DNA of 64,000 nt from Neobacillus massiliamazoniensis (GCF_001048695.1 NZ_CVRB01000001.1:248001-312000), one strand, 5' to 3'. Numbered from the stretch's first letter, positions 27,813 through 37,484 are shown. Notes: generated by a model not told the origin, from the letters alone. Translations and numbers: made by a program.

Positions 27813-29264
27813 TTAAAGTATGGGTGAAAGCAGGCGGGATACAGCTTCTTTACATTTGATAGGGATGGACCTTTTACAGTATCTTTCCATCGTTAATTCC
27901 AAGCTGACTTTACCATCTTGAATGAACAAATCGTAAAGTTGTTTAGCCACTTTTTGGTCGTATACAATGGCATTGACTTCGAAATTTAATCTGAAACTAC
28001 GTGTGTCTATGTTGGCTGTTCCTACAGTGGCTACTTCTTGATCAACCACCATTGTTTTTGCATGCATAAATCCATTTTTATATAGTAATATTTTAGCACC
28101 GTATTTTAACAACTCTCCTACGTAAGCCCATGATGCCCAGTATACGAAGGGTGCATCTGCTTTATCAGGTATCATAATCCGTAAATCAACTCCAGCGAGA
28201 AGTGCCATTTTGCAGGCATCCATAAAACTTGTATCTGGAACAAAATAGGGGGTTTGAATGTAAACACTTTTATTGGCAGACAAAATAAGCTTAATAAACA
28301 TATTTTTTATATGCTCCGTTTCCGAATTTGGGCCACTCGCAACAATCTGAACGGGACTGCGCCCTTCATGTAATTCTGAGTGAATTAGAAATTGCTTCGG
28401 TTTGAGCTTTTGCTTCGTAGCATGATTCCAATCTAATATAAATCTTCCTTCAATATGGTTGACTGCTTCTCCTCTTACTTTAAAATGTGTGTCGCGCCAA
28501 TTGCCAAGCTTTTTATTTAGTCCTAAATACTCATTTCCCACATTAAAGCCGCCAATGTAGGCAATTTTACTATCAATAATGCAAAGTTTCCTGTGATTGC
28601 GGTTATTAATCCGGAAATTGATTAATTTAAGAAAGGAAGGAAAAAAAGCAGCCACTTCTCCCCCATTTGAAATCAACTCATGAAAGAATGAAGGAGAAAT
28701 CCATTTAGATCCAATTTCATCATAGAGTACACGAACTTTAACACCTTCTCTAGTTTTTTGTGTCAATGTATCCCTTAGTTTTTTCCCTAAGGAATCGCGC
28801 TGTATAATGTAATATTGTATATTAATTTCCTTTTTCGCCATTCGAATGTCATGAAATAAAGAATCGAATTTTTCCTGTCCATTTCTAAAAATAGTAATTT
28901 CATTATTCGTCGTGATAAATGCATTGTTAGACCTTAAATTCATTAAAAGCAATTCTGAGTACTTTTTAAGAATGTCGTTATGATAAAATTGACAGCTCAT
29001 TAACTGATGTATTTGTACATTTACATCCGAATTAAAGTATCCTCTTTCTTCCGAACACAAGTTAAAAAAGTTCTTTTGCTTTAATTGCCTCCCAAGAAAC
29101 AAATACATAAGGAAGCCGCCAACTGGAATAAATAATAGAACAATTAACCAAGCCCACGTTGACCCAATATCCCTTCTTTCAAAAAATACAATAACTACTG
29201 CCAGCAAAATATTGATAATTCCACACAAGATTAAAATTGGTGTTATTACAAAACTTATTTCCAT
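27813..29264 (-). CDS. cls: Cardiolipin synthase
   Basis: 483 residues, the usual length of bacterial ClsA. Two N-terminal membrane helices (about 5-28 and 37-57) are followed by two phospholipase D motifs: NHRKLCIIDSKIAYIGG near residue 223 and HAKTMVVDQEVATVGTANID near residue 398, both with intact H, K and D. It joins two phosphatidylglycerol molecules into cardiolipin at the membrane. It is divergent from the wrecked glycolipid synthase gene, so both neighbours deal with membrane lipids. Confidence 0.93.
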   Translation of the reverse strand: MEISFVITPILILCGIINILLAVVIVFFERRDIGSTWAWLIVLLFIPVGGFLMYLFLGRQLKQKNFFNLCSEERGYFNSDVNVQIHQLMSCQFYHNDILKKYSELLLMNLRSNNAFITTNNEITIFRNGQEKFDSLFHDIRMAKKEINIQYYIIQRDSLGKKLRDTLTQKTREGVKVRVLYDEIGSKWISPSFFHELISNGGEVAAFFPSFLKLINFRINNRNHRKLCIIDSKIAYIGGFNVGNEYLGLNKKLGNWRDTHFKVRGEAVNHIEGRFILDWNHATKQKLKPKQFLIHSELHEGRSPVQIVASGPNSETEHIKNMFIKLILSANKSVYIQTPYFVPDTSFMDACKMALLAGVDLRIMIPDKADAPFVYWASWAYVGELLKYGAKILLYKNGFMHAKTMVVDQEVATVGTANIDTRSFRLNFEVNAIVYDQKVAKQLYDLFIQDGKVSLELTMERYCKRSIPIKCKEAVSRLLSPIL

Positions 29265-29482
29265 AAATAAAATCCCTTCATATACCCTAAAAAAGTAATT
29301 TTAAGATTAAAAACCAAATGATTGCAGTTTATGAATATTTATACTTATATAACTATTATTGGAGAAAATGTATTGTAAAATGTTCCTAATCTACACTAAG
29401 AATTTATAAAACTAAAATGGCTAAATCATTTTTAACGAGTGTTAAATACAAATCATCGGTTTGTGGAGGAAAGATATGTACT

Positions 29483-30122
29483 GTGAAAAAAAATCCTAAT
29501 AATTTCTTCTGAACACACAGGTCATGGGCATAAAAGCATTGCTGAATCATTACAAGAAAAAGTTAGTGAAAACGAGCAAATAGAAATACATGTTGTTGAT
29601 GGGTTCGCATTGGGGGGATCAGCATTATTAAATATTGGTAAATCTTATGGTCCAATTACAAGATATTCTGCCCAATTATGGAATGCAATATGGCAAGTTT
29701 CTGCAATGAATTCTTATGTGATAGACAAAGGTGTAGAAAATCTGATTAAAGACGATTTTATGGTTTTGTTGGATGAAGTAAAACCAGATGTAATCTTGTC
29801 GATTCACCCAAACTTTAACGGTTCAGTCATTAACATTTTAAGAAAAGAAAGAATTCAAATTCCTTTTGGCACTCTTATTGCTGATTTGGTTATTAAAGAC
29901 ACGCCTGATGTCCCACAGCTTAGGGATGTCTTATATTCACTTTTGGAGGCTATTGACATTTTCATTCGAGCTAAAACGGCAGAAGGATTACGTCCAGGAA
30001 CAATCAAAGGTTACCATGAAATATTCAGTTACTTTCGTCAATGGTTGGACAATGATACAACAAAGGTCAATGAAATAACTGCTGATACGATTACGATTCG
30101 TCAATTCATCAATTATCCGTAG
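29483..30122 (+). pseudogene. UgtP-type glycolipid synthase gene fused to an integrase fragment
   Basis: From GTG 29483 the expected start is K-K-I-L-I-I-S-S-E-H-T-G-H-G-H-K-S, but eight A instead of seven shift the frame at once. In the shifted frame the diacylglycerol glucosyltransferase N-domain is clear (IHVVDGFALGGSALLNIGKS, LIKDDFMVLLDEVKPDVILS, IPFGTLIADLV). At about 29893 it changes abruptly to the core-binding domain of a tyrosine integrase (FIRAKTAEGLRPGTIKGYHE, FSYFRQWL), which itself stops at 30122. The lipid gene thus lacks its nucleotide-sugar domain, and the integrase lacks its catalytic domain. Confidence 0.8.
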
Positions 30123-30148
30123 GACTTACGAAACCACTGTAGGTCATA

Positions 30149-30256
30149 AAATAAAAGCCTTGATTATTCAAGGTTTTTTATTTTTGTTTTATATTGGTTT
30201 TTTAGTGTTTGCCGAAAATGAATTGAAGCCCCTCAAAAATTTAGAGGGGCTTAAAT
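30149..30256 (+). repeat. Second copy of the tRNA-Arg downstream sequence plus terminator
   Basis: Starts with the same AAGCCTTGA/TCAAGG hairpin and T-run as at 11398 and continues with a matching tail (AGTGNTTGCCGAAAATGAA). It ends in the hairpin AAGCCCCTC / GAGGGGCTT (30225-30256). CCGTAGGACTTACG, a 14-base word just upstream (30118), also occurs near 11262. This points to a shared origin with the tRNA-Arg attachment region. Confidence 0.6.
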
Positions 30257-30261
30257 AAGAA

Positions 30262-30292
30262 AGACATGTTCTGGGGAGAACTTGTCCTTCTT
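30262..30292 (-). terminator. Terminator of the amino-acid permease gene
   Basis: GACAAGTTCT / AGAACATGTC around CCCC with a T-rich run on the minus strand, just after the permease stop. Confidence 0.6.
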
Positions 30293-30310
30293 TTGTGTTT
30301 ATTTGTATAG

Positions 30311-31708
30311 TTACCCCAAATTACTTTCTAATTCTTGAATTGCATCACTCTTATGAAATCCTTTCATATAGTAAACAGCAATTAAGAAGATAATCCAAAG
30401 TGGTCCGATGAATAAGGCTATTCTTGTATCTGGACTAAAAGCCATCACGACAAGAACAAAAGCTAAAAATGCGAGTGATACATAGGAAGAGTAAGGAAAT
30501 AATGGAGCTTTATATTTTAATGCTTTTCTCTCTTCCGGATTTAAGTTTTTGCGGTAACGAATTTGGGATAATAAAATAATCCCCCATGTCCAAATAGCTC
30601 CAAACGTCGCAATGCTCGTAACCCATGTAAATACTTTTGCAGGGACGATATAATTTAAGAAAACACCTATCAATAAAACGGCTGCTGATGCTATAACCGC
30701 AAGACCCGGAACACTGCTTTTTGTCACCTTGCCCAATTTTTTTGGTGCTTTTCCATTTTCCGCAAGGTTAAACAGCATCCGTGACGTACTAAAAATTCCG
30801 CTGTTACATGATGACAGAGCAGCGGTTAGAACAACAAAGTTGATAATGCCAGGAGCCGCTGGGATTCCAATTTGTTTAAAGGTCAGAACAAATGGACTTC
30901 CCTTTAATCCAAGTTCATTCCATGGATAAATGGACATGATAACCAATAAGGCTCCTACATAAAAAATAAGAATGCGCCAAAATACATTATCAATGGCTTT
31001 AGAAATGTTTTTCTCCGGGTTTCTAACCTCTCCGGCTGTTACGCCGATCATTTCGATACCCAGATAGGCAAACATAACCATTTGTAAGGACATTAAAATC
31101 CCCTTTATCCCGTGCGGGAAGAAACCGCCGTGGCTCCAGAGGTTGTGAATGCCTGTAGCGATACCCCTATTTCCAATCCCAAAGAAAATCATCCCCGCCC
31201 CAATAACAATCATGCAAATAATGGTTACAATTTTGATAAGTGCAAACCAAAATTCCAATTCACCATAGGCTTTTACTGCCAGAAAATTAACTAATGCCAT
31301 CACTAAAAGTGCAGTCAATGACCAAATCCAGCCTGGAACCGTCGGAAACCAGTATTGCATATAAATTCCAACAGCTGTAATTTCCGCCATACAGGTTGCG
31401 ATCCATACAAACCAATAGGTCCAGCCTGATATGTAACCGGCAAGCGGTCCTAAATAATCATGGGCGTATTGACTAAATGAACCGGCAACAGGTTTTTGGA
31501 TGGCCATTTCTCCAAGTGCCCTCATTATAAAAAACATAATAAGTCCGGCAAATGCATATCCAACCAAAATACCGGGGCCCGCTATTTTTATAGCAGAAGC
31601 TGAACCAAGAAACAATCCGACGCCAATGGCAGCTCCTAAAGACATCAAAGTGATATGCCTTTCCTCCAAGCCGCGTTGAAGTTCTTTACCCCTAGTGTTT
31701 TTACCCAT
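30311..31708 (-). CDS. Amino acid permease (APC superfamily, AAT group)
   Basis: 465 residues, 12 predicted helices. Signature of the amino acid transporter group: LQRGLEERHITLMSLGAAIG, GLFLGSASAI, the AGPGILVGYAF stretch, and GVTAGEVRNPEKNISKAID in the middle. Relatives import D-alanine/D-serine/glycine, proline, GABA or histidine; the substrate cannot be told from sequence alone. Start ATG 31708 has AAGGAGG ahead. A sigma-A promoter and a cre-like site lie about 150-200 bp upstream, so sugar repression is likely. Confidence 0.88.
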   Translation of the reverse strand: MGKNTRGKELQRGLEERHITLMSLGAAIGVGLFLGSASAIKIAGPGILVGYAFAGLIMFFIMRALGEMAIQKPVAGSFSQYAHDYLGPLAGYISGWTYWFVWIATCMAEITAVGIYMQYWFPTVPGWIWSLTALLVMALVNFLAVKAYGELEFWFALIKIVTIICMIVIGAGMIFFGIGNRGIATGIHNLWSHGGFFPHGIKGILMSLQMVMFAYLGIEMIGVTAGEVRNPEKNISKAIDNVFWRILIFYVGALLVIMSIYPWNELGLKGSPFVLTFKQIGIPAAPGIINFVVLTAALSSCNSGIFSTSRMLFNLAENGKAPKKLGKVTKSSVPGLAVIASAAVLLIGVFLNYIVPAKVFTWVTSIATFGAIWTWGIILLSQIRYRKNLNPEERKALKYKAPLFPYSSYVSLAFLAFVLVVMAFSPDTRIALFIGPLWIIFLIAVYYMKGFHKSDAIQELESNLG

Positions 31709-31866
31709 CCTTTATCCTCCTTAATTCGTACCCCTAATTTTCAACTGTGAACAATTAAACTAGAATAATAGCTCAGTAAGCGTATACATTTAATTGAAAA
31801 TAAATTAAACCCCTCCTTATCATAGTTTTTCTTGATATTTAATAAAAACAAACAAAGTTTTTTAAT

Positions 31867-31895
31867 TTTATACGCTTAAAAACTACTTCAATCAA
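31867..31895 (-). promoter_or_regulatory. Sigma-A promoter of the permease gene
   Basis: Minus strand: -35 TTGATT (31890-31895), 17-bp spacer, -10 TATAAA (31867-31872). It leaves a leader of about 150 bases. Confidence 0.55.
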
Positions 31896-31900
31896 ATATT

Positions 31901-31914
31901 TAATAGCGCTTTCA
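31901..31914. promoter_or_regulatory. cre-like site upstream of the permease promoter
   Basis: TGAAAGCGCTATTA on the minus strand matches the CcpA consensus with one mismatch, five bases above the -35. Confidence 0.45.
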
Positions 31915-32097
31915 AATAATTCTTCAAAACTTTGTTTAGCAAATCTAGTATTAACATTATATAAAATATTTTAACTTATGTAAAAATTTAAATTTTTCCT
32001 TTCCCTTTTGTTGATTCAAACAAATGCTGCTAAAGTTTGAAAATTATTAAATGTCTTTTGTTAACCACAAGTAGCAAAAGTTTCGTTATGACTTAAT

Positions 32098-32201
32098 TTA
32101 GGCTGATTCAACTGTTTCTACCATATCTTCATCGAACTCTGCTTTTGGCAGACCGGTTCTTCCTCCCCAGTAGAGGAAGACCACCAAGCCCCAATTCATT
32201 C
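32098..32201 (-). pseudogene. C-terminal scrap of a membrane transporter
   Basis: A frame without a start reads WGLVVFLYWGGRTGLPKAEF and ends in an acidic tail before TAA 32098. It looks like the last membrane helix and tail of a transporter, joined directly to the end of the next gene. The family is unknown. Confidence 0.35.
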
Positions 32202-32577
32202 ATAATCCTTTCTTTTCAAAGAAAATCTTTTCAATTTCACTCATATCAAATCTAAAAATAGAAGCAAGTCCTAAAAATAAAGGAAATAAATTTAAAAACC
32301 AATCTTTATTGCTGTTCCTAGTGCCTATACACTTAAATATTCTCTGAAATTGAATCCTTTCATCCGTTGAGACAATAGGAACCGTCCCAAAATATTTTAA
32401 AATTAAATCATATTTAAGATAAACTGCTAACAATAACATATCGTTTAAAATCTCGGTGTAATAACCAATTTCTTTATTGTTATAAAGATTTATTAGATTC
32501 CTATTTATTTTGGAAACATAAAATTCTGAATCAATTTCAGTTTTCTCGATTGCATCTATCATTTTCTTAATATCCAT
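32200..32577 (-). CDS. Hypothetical helical protein
   Basis: 125 residues from ATG 32577 (TTG 32595 is possible); GGGGAAG precedes. It is helical, with a lysine/aspartate-rich N-terminal part and a hydrophobic stretch FLNLFPLFLGLASIF near residues 95-110. I do not recognise a family. The gene ends exactly where a transporter scrap begins, so its 3' end may have been reshaped by a deletion. Confidence 0.45.
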   Translation of the reverse strand: MDIKKMIDAIEKTEIDSEFYVSKINRNLINLYNNKEIGYYTEILNDMLLLAVYLKYDLILKYFGTVPIVSTDERIQFQRIFKCIGTRNSNKDWFLNLFPLFLGLASIFRFDMSEIEKIFFEKKGL

Positions 32578-32815
32578 AACATCTTCCCCAACCAAATTTA
32601 CGAATTACAACAATTCCCCTTTTTGTGCAAGGTAGATATCTTTACATAAATGCTGAATCTATAATCTACGACTATTTTGTTCTACTGAAGACAGTGACTT
32701 ATTCCATCTAAATTATTTCCACTGTTTAATCAATAGACTTGTGCTTATCAAAAATACTTCTCAATACGGTTAAACCTTAAAAAATAGTCATTTTATTATC
32801 ACTACCATCTATTGA

Positions 32816-33169
32816 TTAGTCCTGAATATTTTTATCAAACACATAAATCGTCATTGCAGTATCAAGGTCTATATCAATATCTGTAAAGATACTTACTATT
32901 TTTGCATTCATCAGTCCCTCAATTTTATTCAACACCACAGGATCCTTATAGATTTGCTTTACTAATTTAGTTCGTGCTTCATGAACCATTCGTTGTCCCT
33001 CTGTCGAACTAATCATAAATTTTTCTACATTAGTCAGATTACCTTTCATTTCACTAATTACCCATTCACCTACAAAACGTGTAGTAATTTCTTTTGGTCC
33101 ATTCCCAACATATTCTTTGCGTATTTCACGAAGTAACATATTGAATTGATGTTCCATATTTTTTTTCAT
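32816..33169 (-). CDS. DUF2294 family protein
   Basis: 117 residues. The pattern GNGPKEITTRFVGEWVISEM, then KGNLTNVEKFMISSTEGQRM and EARTKLV, matches DUF2294, a small family common in Bacillus and close to formate dehydrogenase genes in several genomes. Function unknown. Start ATG 33169 with AAGGAG upstream. It is the last of a co-directional run after fdhA. Confidence 0.7.
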   Translation of the reverse strand: MKKNMEHQFNMLLREIRKEYVGNGPKEITTRFVGEWVISEMKGNLTNVEKFMISSTEGQRMVHEARTKLVKQIYKDPVVLNKIEGLMNAKIVSIFTDIDIDLDTAMTIYVFDKNIQD

Positions 33170-33191
33170 TCAAATTCTCCTTCCTAAATAA

Positions 33192-33602
33192 TTAATCCTT
33201 ATTTGTTTCCGGGGGAGGTAACAATTGATAACTTATAATTAATACAAAAATCACACCAGCTGACCATAAATCTCGCATCGTATCACCATTATTCACAATA
33301 ACATAACGAATCGTCGCAGTAATTCCAATATATAGAAGATACCTTAAAGGAAAATGGTAATTTTCACTAAAGTACTTAACAATCATGGAAATGAATCCAA
33401 AATATAAGAAAAATATTAGAACTTTACCGAAAATTTCATGAACATCTAAATTTCCCCTAGATGCATCATTTAATATATAGAAAAGTTCTTTAAAAAGACA
33501 ATAAATAAGAATCAAACTAAGAATAACCAAAGATAAATTCAATACTATTTGATATAGTTTTATCATCCTCTTCCTTGTCTTTAACCATTCTGACCCAAGC
33601 AT
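33192..33602 (-). CDS. psiE: PsiE-family membrane protein
   Basis: 136 residues from the second of two adjacent ATG codons (33602), placed after AAGGAGGAT. Four membrane helices and the closing segment FPLRYLLYIGITATIRYVIV fit the PsiE family, named after phosphate-starvation-inducible E. coli PsiE; molecular role unknown. It is co-directional with fdhA and DUF2294, with a gap of about 100 bp from the DUF1641 gene, so it may share the transcript. Confidence 0.75.
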   Translation of the reverse strand: MLGSEWLKTRKRMIKLYQIVLNLSLVILSLILIYCLFKELFYILNDASRGNLDVHEIFGKVLIFFLYFGFISMIVKYFSENYHFPLRYLLYIGITATIRYVIVNNGDTMRDLWSAGVIFVLIISYQLLPPPETNKD

Positions 33603-33701
33603 CATATCCTCCTTTTTTATCATACCTAATTGACCTGAATTAAATTTATCCCTAATCAAGGCAAATTATCTTATCAATTTTATATGGTGCAGCTCCGTAG
33701 G

Positions 33702-34181
33702 TTAATCCTTTAAACCTTCGCCGAACCCCTTTAATAAATCAAGGGAAAAACTCATAACACGATTAATATCAGGGTCTCTCATGAGTTTTACTAAATCGAA
33801 AATACCAACTTTTTTGTTCGACCGAAACCCTTCCTCTGCTTTTTGAAGTCCTTTAGTAAGGCCACCGACCAGTTTTTGTGTTGTTTCAGGATTTAACTCT
33901 GTTAATGCTCCGGCCGCTGCCATTGCATTGTTGATAGCGTTTGTTACAGGAGGGCGCAACATTTGTCCCACTGCAATTTTGGCCACCTTCTCTTTTGCTT
34001 CAATAAGATTAGTAATGGCTCCAAGGATTCCACTTTCGTGGAGTTCTTGGAGAAGTTTAATAGTTTCTTTTATCCCATCGACATTTTGGGATAGATCTCG
34101 TAAAACAATTTGAATTGTTTGATCTTGATTTTCTTTTTCAGTAAGGATTGGTTCATCTATTTTCGTAATTGGTTTTGCCAT
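33702..34181 (-). CDS. DUF1641 protein associated with formate dehydrogenase
   Basis: 159 residues from ATG 34181, after TGGAGGTAAAAATA. Matches the DUF1641 proteins encoded next to FdhA in Bacillus (YjgD in B. subtilis): a helical region with LLQELHESGILGAITNLIEA and a C-terminal FDLVKLMRDPDINRVMSF. It overlaps the 3' end of fdhA by 29 bases, so the two are translated together. The role is thought to be an accessory or linking subunit; not proven. Confidence 0.85.
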   Translation of the reverse strand: MAKPITKIDEPILTEKENQDQTIQIVLRDLSQNVDGIKETIKLLQELHESGILGAITNLIEAKEKVAKIAVGQMLRPPVTNAINNAMAAAGALTELNPETTQKLVGGLTKGLQKAEEGFRSNKKVGIFDLVKLMRDPDINRVMSFSLDLLKGFGEGLKD

Positions 34182-37134
34182 TATTTTTACCTCCAGGTAC
34201 ATTCAAGTCTGCAATTTGCACATAGTCTTTACGTGCCCACTTACGTTCCACTTGAACACCTAGCTGCGGGTTACGTTTTGCGTAACGAGGGTTATATAGT
34301 GGAAGAGGACTGTTTCCTTTTTTCTCGATTACCTCCATTTTTACCTTTATCTGTTTGTATGCTGGGGTTTGTGTTCGAACATCTCCGACACTTCCAGTTA
34401 AAAGATTAATTGCATTTTCATGGCTTACTGAGTGCATTGGAACATATAATTCTTTTCCTTGTACTCGATCCGTAACGACCGCTCGAAGTTTAATTGCTCC
34501 ATAAGGAGAAACTAGACGAACTAACGTTCCGTCTTCTACATTACGCTCTAGGGCGAGTTTCGGTGAAACTTCTACGAAAACTTCAGGAAGTTTATACTGG
34601 ATTCCTTTTGATTTATTCGTCAAATTCCCTTCGTGAAAATGCTCCAATAATCGTCCATTGTTCAATGTTAGATCGAATTCTTGTATGAATTCAATAGGAG
34701 GAACATATTCTGTCAGAGAAAATCTTGCTTTTCCGTCAGGAAAGTTAAATCGTTTAATATAAAGAAGTGGCTCATCTGTACCGTCCTTTTGTACTGGCCA
34801 TATTAAACTGTTCCATCCCTCAAGTCTCTCGTATGATACACCTGCAAATGTTGGGCAAAGATTTGCAATTTCGTCCATGATTTCGCTTGGATGTTTATAG
34901 TTCCAATTTACACCCATGTACTTAGCAATTTGTTGGATAATCCACCAATCTGGTTTTGATTCCCCAAGTGGCTCGAGTGCTTGGTACAGACGTTGGATAC
35001 GTCGCTCTGTATTAGTGAATGTTCCATCTTTTTCAAGAGATGGAGCCGCTGGTAACACAACATCCGCGAACTGTGCCGTTTTTGTTAAGAAAATGTCTTG
35101 TACAACAAAGAATTCTAACTTGCTAAGCGTATCATGCACATGATTGGAATTAGAATCCACCCATGCCATCTCTTCCCCCATAAGATACATGGCTTTTAGT
35201 TTGCCTTCTTCTGCAGCTTCCAACATATCGATGTTTGTTAGCCCTGGTTTGTCAGAGATTTTTACTCCATATGCTTCTTCAAATTTTGCTCGTGCATTGT
35301 TGTCTGATAAAGGCTGATTACCTGGAAGCCATTGTGGAAGTGACCCCATATCACAAGAACCTTGTACGTTATTGTGACCACGAAGTGGGTATGCCCCTGT
35401 CCCAGTACGACCAAAATTACCTGTAACAAGAAGAAGGTTTGCGATAGCGCCTGAGGTATGGGATCCAGCTATGTTTTGTGTTACACCCATTCCCCATAAA
35501 ATACATGTTCCTTTTGATTCATTAATCATTTTTGCCGTTTTGATCAATTGTTCTTTTGGAAGACCTGTCACTTTTTCTGCATAATCAAGTGTATATTTAT
35601 TGAGTAGTTCCAGGTATTCTTTGTAGTTATTTACACGTGATTGAATGAATTTTTCATCATGCCATCCTTGGTCAATCATATATTTTGCAACAGCGGTCAA
35701 CCAAACGAAGTCTGTTCCTTGTTTTGGATGTAAAAATAAATCAGAACGCTCTGCAAGTTCAGTTTTACGGAGATCTGAAACAATCAATTTTTGACCCCGT
35801 AATTTCTTCGCACGTTTCACCCGTGTTGCTAATACTGGATGTCCTTCCGTTGGGTTTGCCCCAACAGTGATAATTAGCCCTGCACTTTCAATATCTTTAA
35901 TTGTACCTGAATCTCCACCATACCCAACAGTGGACAGTAGTCCATCGGTCGCAGGAGATTGACAATAACGAGAACAATTGTCTACGTTGTTTGTTCCAAA
36001 CACTTGGCGAGCTAATTTTTGCATGAGATATGATTCTTCGTTAGTTGTTTTTGATGAACTAACAAAGCCAAGTGCATCTCCTCCGTACATTTCTTTGATG
36101 GCACTCATTTTTTCTGCGATTAATGTAAGTGCTTCATCCCAGGTAGCAGGTACAAATGCATCGCCTTTTCGAATTAAAGGAGTTGTAAGGCGTTGATCAC
36201 TATTTACAAAGTCCCATCCGAATTTTCCTTTCACACAAGTTGAAACACTATTTACTGGACTATTTTCAGTTGGTTCAACTTTTAAGATCTTACGTCCTTT
36301 TGTCCATACTTCGAACGAACATCCCACACCACAAAATGTACAAACTGTTTTTGTTTTTTTCGTACGTTTATCACGAGCAGCTGCCTCTACTTCTGATAAG
36401 GCAAAAATTGTTTTATAATCTGGTTCTACTTCTTTAATAAGATCCACCATAGGGTTTAACAAATCCTTCGGAATAGCCGTCATTAGCCCCGCTTCCCCCA
36501 ACATTGACTTTTCCATTAAAGCATTACAAGGACAAACAGTGGCGCACTGTCCACAAGAAACACAAGAAGATTCATTGATAGATTTACCGTTATCCCACAC
36601 TACGCGTGGGATTTCACGTTCCCATTCGATAGATAAAGTTTCATTCACCTGTAGGTCTTGACACACTTCGACGCAACGTCCGCAAAGGATACATTGGTTC
36701 GGGTCGTATCTGTAAAAAGGATGAGACATGTCCACCTCATATCCTTTTTCTCTGAATGGGCGAGTTTGATGTTCAATTTCCAACAACTCTGCTGTGTTAT
36801 GAACTCGGCAATTTCCATTGTTATTGTCACAAACCGTACAATACAGTAAGTGATTCTCCAAAATGCGATCCATTGCTTCTGTTTGTGCATTTTTGGCCCT
36901 TTCTGATGAAGTCAAAATATTCATGCCATTCTCAACTTCCGTTGAACATGCTCTCATTATTTTTCCATCAATTTCACACATACAAGTATCACAGGTTTGA
37001 ATGGGACCCAATACTTCTGAATAACAGATATGTGGATGCTCTATCCCTTTTTTTAATAAGAAGTCAAGAATTCTAGTACCCTGTTCTACTTCATATTGCT
37101 GTCCATTAATTTTCACTTGGACTATTTCTGCCAT
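34153..37134 (-). CDS. fdhA: Formate dehydrogenase, molybdenum catalytic subunit
   Basis: 993 residues from ATG 37134 (after AAAAGGGGAG). Domains: N-terminal 2Fe-2S ferredoxin region (residues 1-80, CDTCMCEIDG), a His/Cys cluster (CTVCDNNNGNCRVH), two 4Fe-4S clusters (CILCGRCVEVC, CVSCGQCATVC), a further cluster at CTFCGVGCSFEV, then the molybdopterin-binding domains. The metal ligand is Cys in CSRYCQSPATDG, where some enzymes use selenocysteine. It oxidises formate to CO2; the ferredoxin-like front suggests transfer to an NAD or quinone partner encoded elsewhere. It overlaps the DUF1641 gene. Preceded by a terminator-ending leader RNA. Confidence 0.93.
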   Translation of the reverse strand: MAEIVQVKINGQQYEVEQGTRILDFLLKKGIEHPHICYSEVLGPIQTCDTCMCEIDGKIMRACSTEVENGMNILTSSERAKNAQTEAMDRILENHLLYCTVCDNNNGNCRVHNTAELLEIEHQTRPFREKGYEVDMSHPFYRYDPNQCILCGRCVEVCQDLQVNETLSIEWEREIPRVVWDNGKSINESSCVSCGQCATVCPCNALMEKSMLGEAGLMTAIPKDLLNPMVDLIKEVEPDYKTIFALSEVEAAARDKRTKKTKTVCTFCGVGCSFEVWTKGRKILKVEPTENSPVNSVSTCVKGKFGWDFVNSDQRLTTPLIRKGDAFVPATWDEALTLIAEKMSAIKEMYGGDALGFVSSSKTTNEESYLMQKLARQVFGTNNVDNCSRYCQSPATDGLLSTVGYGGDSGTIKDIESAGLIITVGANPTEGHPVLATRVKRAKKLRGQKLIVSDLRKTELAERSDLFLHPKQGTDFVWLTAVAKYMIDQGWHDEKFIQSRVNNYKEYLELLNKYTLDYAEKVTGLPKEQLIKTAKMINESKGTCILWGMGVTQNIAGSHTSGAIANLLLVTGNFGRTGTGAYPLRGHNNVQGSCDMGSLPQWLPGNQPLSDNNARAKFEEAYGVKISDKPGLTNIDMLEAAEEGKLKAMYLMGEEMAWVDSNSNHVHDTLSKLEFFVVQDIFLTKTAQFADVVLPAAPSLEKDGTFTNTERRIQRLYQALEPLGESKPDWWIIQQIAKYMGVNWNYKHPSEIMDEIANLCPTFAGVSYERLEGWNSLIWPVQKDGTDEPLLYIKRFNFPDGKARFSLTEYVPPIEFIQEFDLTLNNGRLLEHFHEGNLTNKSKGIQYKLPEVFVEVSPKLALERNVEDGTLVRLVSPYGAIKLRAVVTDRVQGKELYVPMHSVSHENAINLLTGSVGDVRTQTPAYKQIKVKMEVIEKKGNSPLPLYNPRYAKRNPQLGVQVERKWARKDYVQIADLNVPGGKNNGKTNYENR

Positions 37135-37157
37135 TGTAAACTCCCCTTTTCTAAAAA

Positions 37158-37332
37158 ACAAAAAAGCCCGCCATAAAATAGACTGTGTAAATTTAACACA
37201 CAATCTATTTTATGGCGGGCTAATAACTAAGCAGTTTTATCCTACTAGTAATCCGTCTCACCACATATACTAAAAAAACAGGATATTTTGGCAATTTGTC
37301 ATTACCAAACATCTATGATTTTTTATGTTTAT
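37158..37332 (-). ncRNA. Leader RNA of fdhA, candidate riboswitch
   Basis: The transcript starts near 37332. It contains a folded part (37222-37320) with a hairpin UUUGGUAAU / AUUGCCAAA, an AUCC / GGAU pairing and an AGUAG / CUGCU stem. It ends in a very long terminator (arms AGCCCGCCATAAAATAGA and complement, then TTTTTT; 37158-37221). A similar RNA stands before fdhD (39430-39605). Shared loop bases and a compensatory C-G to U-A change in the terminator stem argue for a conserved RNA. It does not look like the classical Moco motif. Ligand unknown; molybdenum cofactor, molybdate or formate are guesses. Confidence 0.7.
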
Positions 37333-37338
37333 GTTTTT

Positions 37339-37367
37339 ATTATAATACCTAAAAAACTCTATCTCAA
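37339..37367 (-). promoter_or_regulatory. Promoter of the fdhA leader
   Basis: -35 TTGAGA (37362-37367), 17-bp spacer, -10 TATAAT (37339-37344) on the minus strand. Nearly the same promoter stands before the fdhD leader. Confidence 0.75.
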
Positions 37368-37484
37368 TAACAAATTTCCTATAAACACATTTGAAAATAT
37401 AAATAGTATTAGAAAAATAGAAACTTTTTAACTACAAAAATAAATGTTCGTTTTTCTATCAAAACTCTCCACTCATTTTTTATC

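Noticed and set aside
36645..37076. Antisense frames over fdhA as genes
   Set aside because: Shadow frames of the long fdhA coding region; no start signals.
37158..37332. Classical molybdenum-cofactor (moco) riboswitch
   Set aside because: Context fits, but I do not see the conserved sequence blocks of the known motif as found before E. coli moaA; kept as an unassigned leader.
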